Positions 7,565 to 17,495 of a stretch of DNA of 43,785 nt are shown piece after piece. The DNA comes from Sulfurimonas sp. (lineage in GTDB: Bacteria; Campylobacterota; Campylobacteria; Campylobacterales; Sulfurimonadaceae). Below the pieces are notes generated by a model. That model was not told where the DNA came from and ran no database searches. It saw only the letters and a program-made list of their open reading frames with translations. The stretch covers positions 108,198 to 151,982 of the forward strand of contig PPDH01000025.1 of assembly GCA_002899765.1 (NCBI GenBank), in the 5' to 3' direction. The translations under genes were made by a program, and so were the position numbers. Every line of letters begins with the position of its first letter. The first letter of the stretch is position 1.

Positions 7565-9519
7565 AACACCTTAAACAAGACATACTCACACAAGAATCAA
7601 TCAACGAGCGCAATATAGCTCTGTTGCGAGAAAATTTTCCTGGAGCTATCGAAGAGAATATTGATGGCAGTTTCACGGTCAATGCGAATAAACTGCAAAT
7701 GCTCATAGACCCTAAAAATGCGACCATAGAAGAAAACGGTTACGAACTCAACTGGGTTGGAAAAAAAGAAGCCTATCACACGGCATTCAGCAAAAACACC
7801 AAAATCCTTAAGCCTCTCAAAGCCGATAGCAAAGACTTTGACACGACCGAAAACATCCTCATCAAAGGGGACAACCTCGATGCCTTGAAAATCTTGAAAA
7901 ACAATTATTTTGAAGCGATCAAGATGATATACATCGACCCTCCTTACAATACTAAGAGTGAGAATTTTGTCTATCGTGATAATTTCACCAAATCACTTGA
8001 AGAAACGATGGAGGAACTCGGTTATGATGCCGAAAACATTGATTATATCAAAAATATTCAGGGGGCTAGAACCCACAGCGGTTGGCTCAGTTTTATGTAT
8101 CCTCGCCTTCTTCTTGCCCGTGATTTGCTAAAAGATGAAGGTGTTGTTTTTATCAGCATAGATGATAATGAGCAGGCAAATTTAAAAGTCCTTGCCGATG
8201 AAGTATTTGGAACTGGAAATTTTATCGCTAATTTGTCAGTTATAATGAATCTAAAAGGCAACCAAGACTCATTTGGTTTCGCTGATACTCACGAATATAC
8301 ATTAGTCTATGCCAAAGACAAAAATAAATGCTCATTGGGCGTTTTTGATATTGATGAAGATGAGTTAGATGATTGGACGGAAGATGACTGGGGACTATAC
8401 AAAAAGGCCGATACCCTCAGAAGAACAGGGCAAGACGCTTCAAGAGAAAAACGTCAAAAAGGATGGTTCCCTATCTTTATTACAGAATCTGATGAAATTT
8501 ATGTCTCAAATGATGACCAACCAAAAAATCAAAACGACATTATATTGTGGCCAATAAATGAGGATGGCGAAGAACTGTCTTGGACTTGGAGCAAAAAGAA
8601 AATTACAGATGAGCCACACAATCTAATTCTAACCGATGGACGGCAGGGAAAGAATATTTATAAAAAACAACGACCAAAGCTGGGTGATTTACCTACAAAA
8701 AAACCCAAAAGTGTGTTCTATAAACCTGAATATAGCACCAGCACAGCAACAACACAATTAAAAAATCTACTTGGAAAAAAAGTTTTTGACGGACCCAAGC
8801 CTGTTCCATTTATTAGCGACTTAATTATGTTAGCAACTCAGGAAAACGACATCATATTAGATTTTTTTGCCGGTAGCGGAACGACTGGGCATAGCGTAAT
8901 GAAATTTAATGCAGAATACGAACAAAATCGTAAATTTATACTTATTCAATTACCTGAAATTATTAGTTTAAAAAAGAACAAAGATGCTTATGAATATGTA
9001 GAAAAAACACTCAAAAAAACAACTTCAACAATCTTTGAAATTACTGCTGAGCGATTGAGACGAAGCGGAGAAGAGGTTAAAAGCATGTATAAATATCTTG
9101 ATAATATTCAAAATCTCGATATTGGATTCCGTGTATTCGAAATCGTTAAAGACGAAAAGCAAGCCATTTACAAGAAGAGCCTTGAAGAGGCGAGCCAAGC
9201 AGACTTAACCTTGCTAACAATGCCTCAAATGGAAGATATTGATACCGTTCTTTATAACCTTCTTGTAGCCGAAGCGCTACCTCTGAGCACAAAAATCAAC
9301 TGCCTGAAAGAGAACGCTTTTTATATCGCTGATAATGTTGCCTTCATTGTTGGAGACATCAAATTGGAAGAAGTCTCCAAACTTCTCGCAGAACATAAAA
9401 AGGTCGAATATATCACCATCTATTCACCGCTGGTTAATGACAATAAGTTTTCATTGGAAGTGGGAAATGAATTAACTCGACTTGGATTCAGTAATGATAA
9501 ACTGCGATTTAGAGGATAG
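7561..9519 (+). CDS. mod: Type III restriction-modification system, Mod methyltransferase
   Basis: The 652-residue Mod subunit recognises the target site and methylates adenine on one strand. It also gives the restriction complex its specificity. The beta-class order is clear: motif IV DPPYN (126-130) comes before motif I DFFAGSGTTG (434-443), with the variable target-recognition region between them (about 215-400). The phrase ILIKGDNLDALKIL ahead of DPPY is typical of this family. No simple-sequence repeat tract is visible, so there is no sign of the phase variation known in some mod genes. The stop is 5 bp before res, forming a two-gene operon. It may have the small interrupted ORF as a coupled leader. 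Confidence 0.92.
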   Translation: MKHLKQDILTQESINERNIALLRENFPGAIEENIDGSFTVNANKLQMLIDPKNATIEENGYELNWVGKKEAYHTAFSKNTKILKPLKADSKDFDTTENILIKGDNLDALKILKNNYFEAIKMIYIDPPYNTKSENFVYRDNFTKSLEETMEELGYDAENIDYIKNIQGARTHSGWLSFMYPRLLLARDLLKDEGVVFISIDDNEQANLKVLADEVFGTGNFIANLSVIMNLKGNQDSFGFADTHEYTLVYAKDKNKCSLGVFDIDEDELDDWTEDDWGLYKKADTLRRTGQDASREKRQKGWFPIFITESDEIYVSNDDQPKNQNDIILWPINEDGEELSWTWSKKKITDEPHNLILTDGRQGKNIYKKQRPKLGDLPTKKPKSVFYKPEYSTSTATTQLKNLLGKKVFDGPKPVPFISDLIMLATQENDIILDFFAGSGTTGHSVMKFNAEYEQNRKFILIQLPEIISLKKNKDAYEYVEKTLKKTTSTIFEITAERLRRSGEEVKSMYKYLDNIQNLDIGFRVFEIVKDEKQAIYKKSLEEASQADLTLLTMPQMEDIDTVLYNLLVAEALPLSTKINCLKENAFYIADNVAFIVGDIKLEEVSKLLAEHKKVEYITIYSPLVNDNKFSLEVGNELTRLGFSNDKLRFRG

Positions 9520-9524
9520 GGGAA

Positions 9525-12467
9525 ATGGAATTAAAATTAAAATTCCAAAGACTTGACTATCAAAAGCAAGCAGTTGAGAGCATTTGCGGTGTTTTCAAAA
9601 ATATCCCGATTCAACATTCGTTTCAATCAGAAGCGAATCCCGCTTTTGATTTGGAAAGCACAAAGCATATCCTGACAAGCAATATCGAAGAGCAAAGAGC
9701 ATCCAACGGTGTTGATATTGGAGAAGTGCTCATTGACGATGCCTTGAATATAGATGTTTTGATGGAGACGGGGACGGGGAAAACCTTCACCTATATCGAA
9801 ACGATTTATAGGCTTTACAAAGAGTATAAGCTCTCCAAATTTATCGTCCTCGTTCCCAGTAATGCGATTCGTCAAGGGGCAGTTAAAAACCTCGATATCA
9901 CCAAAGAATTTTTCCAAAAAGAGTATGGAAAGACTATCTCCATCTTTGATTACTCTGATAAAACCATCCTCAACTATATTAATAATTCGAATCAAAATAT
10001 TTCGGTGCTCATCTCGACTTATCAGTCGTTTAACAAAGAGACAAACACCATCAATAAAAATTCTGTAGAGAAGATTCTTATTGGTAAAGCCAAAAGCTAT
10101 ATGGGAGCACTAGCAGAGCTTCGCCCCGTCGTCATTATCGATGAGCCTCACCGTTTTGAAGGGAAGAAAACGGCTGAATACCTCACTAAATTCAATCCCC
10201 TCTTCACTATCCGATTTGGGGCTACTTTTAAAAACAAAGAGTATAAGAATCTTCTGTATATACTCGATAGCCATACAGCGTTTAAAAATGGACTGGTCAA
10301 AAGTATCACCGTCGAAACCATCGGCAATGAAAGCATCGATGCCCATACACTTAGGCTGACCGATGTCATAGGCTCGAAAGCTTCAGATTACAAAGCTTCT
10401 ATCAGCTATAAAGACATACATTCCAAAAATAAAACAGTCAAACTATCGGCGGGCGATAATCTGGGAAGTAAAGCCGAAATCGAATATCTCAGTGGCTATG
10501 TCGTTGAGAAGATTACTAAAAAAGAAGTCTTATTCACGAACGGATTTACCTTGCCAATCCAAGAAGATGCATCTTATGGAATGCTTCTCGATAATATTCA
10601 AAACTCTATTATCGAACAGACGATTGAGACCCATTTTGAGCGGGAAGAAATTCTTCACAAGATGGGAATCAAGGCATTGTCTCTCTTTTTCATTGACAGC
10701 GTTAATAAGTATCTATTGGATGATGGAAGCGCAGGAACACTCGCCAAAAGATTCGAAGAGCTTTATGCTAAAAAATTGACAGAGATACTGGCTAATGACA
10801 AACTTGATGAAGCGTATCGAAAATATTTGATGCGCTCCAAAAATAATGTCTCCAAGATTCATAAGGGCTATTTTGCCAAGTCAAACAAAGACAAAGAGCA
10901 AGAAGCGTCTATCAAGCTGATATTAGAGGATAAAGAACGGCTGCTCTCGTTTGATACCGACCTACGCTTTATTTTCTCGATGTGGGCACTCCAAGAGGGT
11001 TGGGATAATCCCAATGTTTTCACACTGTGTAAATTGGCTCCAAGCAATTCAGAAATCTCAAAACTTCAACAGATTGGACGGGGCTTGCGTCTGGCAGTAG
11101 ACCAAGAGGGCAATCGTATCACTCAGGAGCACGAATATTTTGACTTTGTTAATGAGCTGAATGTTATCGTTCCATCGACAGAGGGCGATTTTGTCGAATC
11201 CATCCAAAATGAGATTCAAGCAAACAGCATCAAAAAGTTTTCTCGAAAAATCGATGACAAATTGCTTGAAGAACTTGGAATCACAAGCAACACACGAACC
11301 GCTAATAAACTATTGGACTTGTTAAGTGAATATGGGATTGTCAATCTCGATGATGAAACGGGTGAAGCAGAACTCATCGCTTCAAGCAATGAGTATTTCG
11401 CATCGATTCAAAAGATTATGAGCGGAGCAAACGCAATAAAAGGGGTTGAAGCCGATAAGCTCAAAAACTACCTCGATGATTATTATATGAGTAAGAATAA
11501 GGTCAAAACGAAGCGAAAAGACACCAAACAAAGTATCTCTATCAATCAAGAGCACTATTCAAAGTTTAAATTACTTTGGGAAAATCTCAACAGAGATGCC
11601 ATCATCAAATACGATGTCGATACCGAAGTGTTAATCAGTGATATTGTCGCCAAAGTCAATGAGAATTTCATCATCAAAGAGCAAGAGATTATCATCTCGA
11701 CACACAAACGGGTCGAAGATGCGAATGCTAACGAAATGACAACCAAAAGAAAGAGTGTTGCGTATCACTCAGTTTTTACAATATATGAATTTATCAAAGA
11801 ACTTGCCAACGGCACAAAGTTGAGTTATCAGACAATCGCAATAATCTTACAAACCATCAAGCCTGAAAAATTTGCGATGTTAGCCAAAAATGAAAATCTA
11901 GCACTATTTAGACTCAAAGAGATTTGTCTAAATTCCCTCTATGAAGTCCTCTTGAATAAAATCTCGTATGAGATTAAAGAGATTAGAGCCAAGAAAACAA
12001 CATTGACCGACAATAAAGGCAATGCTCTTGATAGCATTTTGGCGGGTAGCTGTGGAGTTGAAGCTTACCCAATCAAAAATTCAGTCGTTAGAGCCAAATC
12101 ACTCTATGGCGAAGATTATATGGAAGTCGATAGCGGTATTGAAAAAACCACTATCGATGAATCATCTCTGGATGAGATAACCGTATTTGCCAAGCTTCCA
12201 AAGGTCAAAATCCCGACCCCTAACGGCACCTACAACCCCGACTTCGGTTATGTTATCAAACGAGATGGGAAGCAAGAGCTTTATATGGTGGTTGAAACGA
12301 AGGGGTATGATGACTTTGAGCAAATTGGCGATAGCGAAAAACTCAAAATCAAAAGTGCTGAAAAGTTTTTTCAGACCTTACGAGACAAAGGGGTAAATAT
12401 TCACTATGAAACGAAGCTCAACAATAAGCAATTAGCCGATATTCTCGGTGAAATCGAGAAAAATTAG
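9525..12467 (+). CDS. res: Type III restriction enzyme, Res subunit
   Basis: The 980-residue Res subunit is an ATP-dependent translocase and endonuclease that needs Mod. The helicase motifs are intact: Walker A METGTGKT (80-87), DEPH (206-209) and motif VI QQIGRGLRL (from 515). The C-terminal nuclease has PDFGY with D906 and VVETKG with E924 and K926, a complete PD-(D/E)xK site. Length is in the usual range of about 900-1000. A short spacer with a purine-rich ribosome site links it to mod. Both subunits appear intact, so the system should be able to cut DNA. It is cargo of the accessory region and ends shortly before the tRNA junction. Confidence 0.92.
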   Translation: MELKLKFQRLDYQKQAVESICGVFKNIPIQHSFQSEANPAFDLESTKHILTSNIEEQRASNGVDIGEVLIDDALNIDVLMETGTGKTFTYIETIYRLYKEYKLSKFIVLVPSNAIRQGAVKNLDITKEFFQKEYGKTISIFDYSDKTILNYINNSNQNISVLISTYQSFNKETNTINKNSVEKILIGKAKSYMGALAELRPVVIIDEPHRFEGKKTAEYLTKFNPLFTIRFGATFKNKEYKNLLYILDSHTAFKNGLVKSITVETIGNESIDAHTLRLTDVIGSKASDYKASISYKDIHSKNKTVKLSAGDNLGSKAEIEYLSGYVVEKITKKEVLFTNGFTLPIQEDASYGMLLDNIQNSIIEQTIETHFEREEILHKMGIKALSLFFIDSVNKYLLDDGSAGTLAKRFEELYAKKLTEILANDKLDEAYRKYLMRSKNNVSKIHKGYFAKSNKDKEQEASIKLILEDKERLLSFDTDLRFIFSMWALQEGWDNPNVFTLCKLAPSNSEISKLQQIGRGLRLAVDQEGNRITQEHEYFDFVNELNVIVPSTEGDFVESIQNEIQANSIKKFSRKIDDKLLEELGITSNTRTANKLLDLLSEYGIVNLDDETGEAELIASSNEYFASIQKIMSGANAIKGVEADKLKNYLDDYYMSKNKVKTKRKDTKQSISINQEHYSKFKLLWENLNRDAIIKYDVDTEVLISDIVAKVNENFIIKEQEIIISTHKRVEDANANEMTTKRKSVAYHSVFTIYEFIKELANGTKLSYQTIAIILQTIKPEKFAMLAKNENLALFRLKEICLNSLYEVLLNKISYEIKEIRAKKTTLTDNKGNALDSILAGSCGVEAYPIKNSVVRAKSLYGEDYMEVDSGIEKTTIDESSLDEITVFAKLPKVKIPTPNGTYNPDFGYVIKRDGKQELYMVVETKGYDDFEQIGDSEKLKIKSAEKFFQTLRDKGVNIHYETKLNNKQLADILGEIEKN

Positions 12468-12484
12468 AAGCGTTAACTCGCTTC
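12467..12484 (+). terminator. Weak stem-loop after res
   Basis: GAAGCG (12467-12472) pairs with CGCTTC (12479-12484) around a 6-nt loop, starting at the last base of the res stop codon. Only a weak T-content follows (CTTAGAATT), so termination may be poor or factor-dependent. Confidence 0.3.
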
Positions 12485-12596
12485 CTTAGAATTAATGAGT
12501 ATTATTAAAAGCATAAAAAAAAGGATCGGAATGAATGTGAAAAGTACTATCTTCAAAGTTAAACTATAAGATTAAATCTTGTAAGTATAGAAAAAC

Positions 12597-12774
12597 TGTG
12601 GAATAGGACAACAATCAAACTGTGCAATAGAAGAAAATCACTCAAAATTTTTTGTGCAATAGATTGTGCAATAAAGCTAACAATTTATGTGTATTATGAC
12701 AATTAATAGGCTATTGTGCAATAAATACAAGGTGAAATATTTGTTGAGTAAACAGGCTTTAATCGCCTTGTATT
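12597..12774. repeat. TGTGCAATA repeat cluster and 9-bp inverted repeat beside the tRNA junction
   Basis: TGTGCAATA occurs at 12621-12629, 12653-12661, 12665-12673 and 12715-12723, with a one-mismatch copy TGTGGAATA at 12597-12605. All are on the plus strand. Next to them AATACAAGG (12724-12732) faces CCTTGTATT (12766-12774). The cluster lies 100-220 bp from the truncated tRNA-Leu, where arm-type integrase sites of an attachment site would be. It fills most of the gene-free stretch 12485-12819. Plasmid iterons are the alternative. Confidence 0.55.
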
Positions 12775-12819
12775 AGGTGTTTTAAGAAGTTTTTATAATT
12801 GATTTTATATTTTCGGGTT

Positions 12820-12862
12820 ACGGATTTTGAATCCGCCGTGTATACCATTTCACCACTCTGGC
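12820..12862 (-). pseudogene. Truncated tRNA-Leu(CAA), 5' part only
   Basis: On the minus strand the sequence starts GCCAGAG (acceptor 5' strand). It continues with a D-arm (GTGGTGAAATGG) and a full anticodon arm with loop TTCAAAA, anticodon CAA. After about nucleotide 43 it turns into AT-rich DNA without variable arm, T-loop (no GTTCGA) or 3' acceptor CTCTGGC. A TATTAT box at 12879-12874 suggests the old promoter survives. A tRNA cut at the anticodon arm next to plasmid-like DNA marks an integration or deletion junction. Confidence 0.75.
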
Positions 12863-12946
12863 TTAAAGACGAAATAATAGTGACTTATTACTTAAATCTA
12901 AGTTATACGGTAGAAAGTAAATAAATTTTTGCCGATATGGTTTGTA

Positions 12947-12962
12947 TGGAACTTTTGTTGCT
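12947..12962 (+). promoter_or_regulatory. Sigma54 promoter of flgL
   Basis: TGGAAC (12947-12952), five bases, then TTGCT (12958-12962) matches the sigma54 -24/-12 pattern. The start site would fall near 12973, ahead of ATG 13004. Many flagellar rod, hook and filament genes of Campylobacterota are known to use RpoN, so this agrees with the gene and settles its start. Confidence 0.8.
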
Positions 12963-13003
12963 TAATATATTTAGGCAAGAGAGTAAAAAAATGGAGGCGC
13001 GTT

Positions 13004-15166
13004 ATGAGAATTACAAGCAGCATGTATTATAACAGTATATATAGTCAGAGCAATGCGCAATTGAGTGAGAATCTTTTTGATGTAAACAAACAAATAGCGT
13101 CAGGTTTAAGTATCCAGTATGCTCATGATGATGTAAGGACATTTACTGAAACGATGAGGCTTGATAATGAAATAGCGGTACTTGGGCAGATAAAAAAAAG
13201 TACTGAAAGCGCCCTTAAGATGTCTAATCAGACGGATACGGTTTTAGGAGAATTTGAGACGTCGATGAACCGAACAAGGACGCTTCTTCTAAATGCGGCA
13301 AACGGCGCAAATAGCGAGACATCACTTGATGCTATTGCAGAAGAGTTAAGATCCATCGAAGATCATCTTAAAAATTTGGCAAATACATCTATAAACGGGC
13401 AGTACTTGTTTTCAGGCTCAGCCATAGATATCAGACCGATTACCGATGACGGAACATATATGGGCAATGATGGAGTGCTCAAAGCATTTACCGGTTCAAA
13501 AACATCTCAGCAGTACAATATAAGTGGAGATGAATTATTTCTTGGAGAGAAAAAACTTGTAAAAAGAGAGATAACTACAAATGTTGTTCAAAATAATTTA
13601 AGCGCTAAATATCCTGATTTTTTAGATACTACCGTTTCTGGAGTTTCCACTCCGATTACCCAAAGCAGCACTGTTCGTGATTTAATGGGTGACGGTGACA
13701 ACTTGGTTGACGCTGGAGTTGACAAACACTTTTTTTATATCAATGGAACAAAAAGTGACGGTACCTCTTTTAAAGAAAAAATTTCAATGAGCGATGATGA
13801 AAAAATCAGTGATCTCTTAAAAGAAATCGGTGATTTATATGGGAATACTCCAGAAGTAGATGTTGTAAATGTCAGTATGAATTCAAATGGGCAGATTGTT
13901 ATAGAGGATAAAATAAAAGGTTCAAGTAAGATAGATTTCCATATGGTCGGTGCTACAGATTTGCTTAACGGCGCAACAGCATTGGATGCGGCTGACATAG
14001 ACAATGCGGCTCTTTATGGTGCAAATGCAGGAAAAATTGATAATTTAGGCTCAGGCGAGACAAGCTTTGAAAAGATAATGTTTGGAACTTCTACTGCACT
14101 AAACCCTTCTTTACATGTTAAAGAGTTTATGAAATCATCCTTGACATCTGCGGGTAGTGTTTCGGCTGCGAATGCTATTGAGGGTACTATTTATGATAGA
14201 GCAGAGTTTCGTAAAGAGGGTTCTAGGATATCTTCGGCATCCCCTCAAATCATAAGAGAAACAAACGCATTTGCAACGGCTTCAACAAAGCTCTTTGATG
14301 TAGCAGACCTCTCTCAGGGGACTGCCGACACACTTGATGGCACCTCGTTTATAGTAGAGGGTACCGATATAAACGGAACTGCTTACAGCGCGCGGATTGA
14401 TTTGGCATCTGCAGGTTCGACATTTTCTATAGATACGAATTTAGACGGTGTTTATGACAACGGAACATATAATATTTATAATGTTGAAACGCCAAGAGCA
14501 GCTGTAGATGGCGATGATATGACATATAAACAGTTTATGGATGTCGTAAATATGCTTTCAACAGGTAATCTTCCTGCAACTGCTCCAGGAACGGCAACAG
14601 AGTATGACGGGGCGATTGAGACGTCTGACTTGATGGGAAGAACATTTTTAAGCCATGACGGTAAGATAGAGTTTGAAGAGATAAATAGCGGTAACACAAA
14701 AGCAAGCCTTGCTATTTATGATGCAAACAGCGGTAATTTTAGCGCAGATGCCTCTGTTATGACATTTAACACAAATAATGCGCTTACCGTACGTGACCCA
14801 AAGACAGATTTTTTTAAAACATTTGATGAAATTATTAAATCAGTTGAAAACTATAAACTCTACCCAGACAGCAGCTCCGGTGATGTAAGAAACGTGGGAA
14901 TTGAAAATGCAATTGCCATGATGGATGATCTTCAAGACCATGTTTATAGAGCGCATTCACAAGTCGGTGTACAGACAAACTCGCTAGATGCATCTACGCA
15001 AAGAGCGGCATTGTTGGAAATAAGTGCCATGAGTCTAAGGTCATCTGTAGTAGATACCGATTTTGCCGAAGCTTCATTGACTCTTGCTAGATTAAACACT
15101 AATTATGAGGCGATGCTCTCAACAGCAGCTAAAGTTTCAAAATTAAGCCTTGTTAATTATCTATAA
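13004..15166 (+). CDS. flgL: Flagellar hook-associated protein 3 FlgL
   Basis: FlgL is a flagellin-like junction protein joining hook to filament, exported by the flagellar type III system. The conserved N-terminal helical region (MRITSSMYYNS, then about residues 20-130) and the C-terminal helices (ALLEISAMSLRSSVVDTDF and the final 30 residues) bracket a large variable middle. That middle explains the length of 720 residues against about 300-450 in short FlgL proteins and is typical of this phylum. The longer frame from 12929 is rejected because it starts upstream of the sigma54 promoter; ATG 13004 has GGAGG 7 nt before it. It is transcribed alone and ends in a terminator. Confidence 0.88.
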   Translation: MRITSSMYYNSIYSQSNAQLSENLFDVNKQIASGLSIQYAHDDVRTFTETMRLDNEIAVLGQIKKSTESALKMSNQTDTVLGEFETSMNRTRTLLLNAANGANSETSLDAIAEELRSIEDHLKNLANTSINGQYLFSGSAIDIRPITDDGTYMGNDGVLKAFTGSKTSQQYNISGDELFLGEKKLVKREITTNVVQNNLSAKYPDFLDTTVSGVSTPITQSSTVRDLMGDGDNLVDAGVDKHFFYINGTKSDGTSFKEKISMSDDEKISDLLKEIGDLYGNTPEVDVVNVSMNSNGQIVIEDKIKGSSKIDFHMVGATDLLNGATALDAADIDNAALYGANAGKIDNLGSGETSFEKIMFGTSTALNPSLHVKEFMKSSLTSAGSVSAANAIEGTIYDRAEFRKEGSRISSASPQIIRETNAFATASTKLFDVADLSQGTADTLDGTSFIVEGTDINGTAYSARIDLASAGSTFSIDTNLDGVYDNGTYNIYNVETPRAAVDGDDMTYKQFMDVVNMLSTGNLPATAPGTATEYDGAIETSDLMGRTFLSHDGKIEFEEINSGNTKASLAIYDANSGNFSADASVMTFNTNNALTVRDPKTDFFKTFDEIIKSVENYKLYPDSSSGDVRNVGIENAIAMMDDLQDHVYRAHSQVGVQTNSLDASTQRAALLEISAMSLRSSVVDTDFAEASLTLARLNTNYEAMLSTAAKVSKLSLVNYL

Positions 15167-15172
15167 TAACGG

Positions 15173-15202
15173 GCTTTAAAAATCCTTTATAAAGCATTTT
15201 TT
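15173..15202 (+). terminator. Terminator after flgL
   Basis: GCTTTA (15173-15178) pairs with TAAAGC (15190-15195), followed by a run of six T, just after the flgL stop. A TATACT box right behind it (15205-15210) may serve the next gene. Confidence 0.6.
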
Positions 15203-15293
15203 GTTATACTTTGCTTTCATTTATATACATGGGAGAGAGCTCTCCTTTGTCCATACAATTAAATTTTTTTAAAGTAAAGAAGGAAATTATAGT

Positions 15294-17495
15294 TTGAAAG
15301 ATACTTTATTTATAATAAGTTTTGGGTTATTAATCTATCTTGGATTTGCCACTGTTTTAGGTGACAGTGCTCTCATGGGGAGCTACGGAGCCACATTTGC
15401 GTCATACAATCATAAATATTTTGGCTACATGTCTTATGTATATATCTTTGCTTTTTTGATTCCCCTTTACTATTTTTATAAAGAAACTACGTTAAATTTA
15501 AGAAAGTTCGAATTAACAGTAGTATCTATCTTGATGCTGTTTTCGTTCTTGTTGGCACAGGCTCTGCTTGTAAAAGATAGTTTACGTGGGGAAATCGGTG
15601 CCGGCTTTGCAGACTTTTTATCTCCGTATATAGGGTCATTCGGACTCTGGACATTTTGGTTTATTATTACGCTGCTTTCTGTGGTCATTATTTTTGACAA
15701 AAGCGCACATGAGATGGTTGATATCTTTTTAAATGGAGCAAAAAAGAAATTTTTTAGTGCCAAAAGTATTGCATATAAAGAGATAAAAAAAGAGAGTAAA
15801 AGCAAATATACGGCAGAAAAAAAAGTTGAGCAGAAAATTTTGCAAAAAACAGAAGCTGCCAAGGATATCCTTGAAGAGAGCTTTGAAGAGGAGATAGACA
15901 AGCCTGCTTATCTTAGAAAAGAGGTTGTTTCAAAAAAAGAGCAGCCGGAAACAGTTATGGAACCATCAGAGGTAAAACAGCAAAACATAGTAGAGCTTGT
16001 AAATGAGATAAAAGAGCAAAAAAATGCAATTATAGTCGACGAGCTTGAGGAAAATGCAAAACTTTTGGAGTCTATTGAAAAAGGTGTTGTTGAGAAGCCT
16101 AAAAACTTTAAACTTCCCTCTGTAGACTTTTTACAAAAACCGAATAACAAAGCACACAGCGTAGATGAGAGTGAGCTTGACGGCAAGATAAAATTTCTTA
16201 TAGAAAAGCTTGCACATTTTAAGATAGACGGGGATGTTGTCAGAACATATGCAGGTCCCGTAGTTTCAACTTTTGAGTTTAAACCTGCGGCAAATGTAAA
16301 AGTCTCCCGCATTTTAAATCTTCAAGATGATTTAGCCATGGCGCTTAGTGCCGAGACTATCCGTATACAGGCACCGATTCCGGGTAAAGATGTCGTTGGA
16401 ATCGAGATACCGAATGAAAAAATTGATACGATATATCTTAGAGATTTACTTGATAGTAAGCTTTTTAAAGAGTCATCTTCACCGCTGACTATTGTTTTAG
16501 GTAAAGATATAGTCGGTAAACCTTTCATAACCGACCTTAAAAAACTTCCTCATCTCCTTATTGCAGGAACTACCGGAAGCGGCAAGAGTGTCGGTATAAA
16601 CGCGATGATTCTTTCGCTTCTTTATAAAAATTCACCCGATCAGCTTAGACTGCTTATGATTGACCCAAAAATGCTTGAGTTTTCTATCTATAATGATATT
16701 CCTCATTTGCTAACTCCCGTTATCACAAAGGCAAAGCAGGCGATCGTTGCACTGAACAACATGGTATACGAGATGGAGAGACGTTACTCTCTCATGAGTG
16801 AAAACAGAACAAAAAATATTGAGAGTTATAACGAGAAAGTCACAAAAGAGGGCGGAGAACATCTGCCTTATATAGTAGTTATTATAGATGAGCTTGCCGA
16901 TTTGATGATGACAAGCGGAAAAGATGTTGAACACTCTATCGCAAGGCTTGCACAGATGGCAAGAGCTTCGGGAATACACCTTGTTGTGGCAACTCAAAGA
17001 CCTTCAGTCGATGTCGTAACAGGACTTATCAAAGCAAATCTTCCTTCACGTATCTCGTATAGAGTAGGGCAGAAAGTTGATTCTAAAATTATCTTAGATC
17101 AGCAGGGTGCAGAATCGCTTTTAGGAAAAGGAGATATGCTCTTTACGCCTCCAGGTTCAACAGGCTTAGTGCGTCTCCATGCTCCATGGAGTACGGAAGA
17201 GGAGATAGAAAAAATCGTTGATTTCATAAAATCACAAAGAGCGCCGAATTATGATAAAAGTTTTTTGCTAGAAGACAGTGAAGAGAGCGCATCATCAAAC
17301 GACACGTATGAGGAGCTTGACCCTCTCTTTGGTGAAGCCAAAAATGTTGTTTTGTCAGATAGAAAAACTTCCATATCTTATCTTCAAAGAAAACTTCAAA
17401 TCGGCTATAACAAATCTGCTAGACTTATAGAACAGCTAGAGGGCGAGGGTGTTTTGTCATCTCCAAACTCTAAAGGCATACGTGAAATACTCTAA
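15294..17495 (+). CDS. ftsK: DNA translocase FtsK
   Basis: FtsK pumps DNA at the division septum and helps resolve chromosome dimers. The N-terminal 160 residues carry about four membrane helices. A charged linker (about 165-290) leads to the motor: Walker A GTTGSGKS (425-432) and Walker B VVIIDEL (D532, E533). The C-terminal winged-helix gamma domain (ISYLQRKLQIGYNKSARLIE onward) reads DNA orientation. At 733 residues it is shorter than the E. coli protein because the linker is short, as is normal in this phylum. The start is TTG 15294 with AAGGA upstream; no better ATG lies before the first helix. The stop overlaps the next ATG by one base. Confidence 0.93.
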   Translation: MKDTLFIISFGLLIYLGFATVLGDSALMGSYGATFASYNHKYFGYMSYVYIFAFLIPLYYFYKETTLNLRKFELTVVSILMLFSFLLAQALLVKDSLRGEIGAGFADFLSPYIGSFGLWTFWFIITLLSVVIIFDKSAHEMVDIFLNGAKKKFFSAKSIAYKEIKKESKSKYTAEKKVEQKILQKTEAAKDILEESFEEEIDKPAYLRKEVVSKKEQPETVMEPSEVKQQNIVELVNEIKEQKNAIIVDELEENAKLLESIEKGVVEKPKNFKLPSVDFLQKPNNKAHSVDESELDGKIKFLIEKLAHFKIDGDVVRTYAGPVVSTFEFKPAANVKVSRILNLQDDLAMALSAETIRIQAPIPGKDVVGIEIPNEKIDTIYLRDLLDSKLFKESSSPLTIVLGKDIVGKPFITDLKKLPHLLIAGTTGSGKSVGINAMILSLLYKNSPDQLRLLMIDPKMLEFSIYNDIPHLLTPVITKAKQAIVALNNMVYEMERRYSLMSENRTKNIESYNEKVTKEGGEHLPYIVVIIDELADLMMTSGKDVEHSIARLAQMARASGIHLVVATQRPSVDVVTGLIKANLPSRISYRVGQKVDSKIILDQQGAESLLGKGDMLFTPPGSTGLVRLHAPWSTEEEIEKIVDFIKSQRAPNYDKSFLLEDSEESASSNDTYEELDPLFGEAKNVVLSDRKTSISYLQRKLQIGYNKSARLIEQLEGEGVLSSPNSKGIREIL

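Noticed and set aside
7561-9519. Phase-variable mod gene
   Set aside because: No homopolymer or short tandem repeat tract long enough for slippage was found in the gene or its leader.
12775-12862. Group I intron in tRNA-Leu
   Set aside because: The break comes after the anticodon stem rather than in the loop, no intron core is seen, and no 3' tRNA half follows within several hundred bases.
12929-13003. Upstream extension of flgL
   Set aside because: The extension would begin upstream of the sigma54 promoter and does not resemble a flagellin-type N-terminus.
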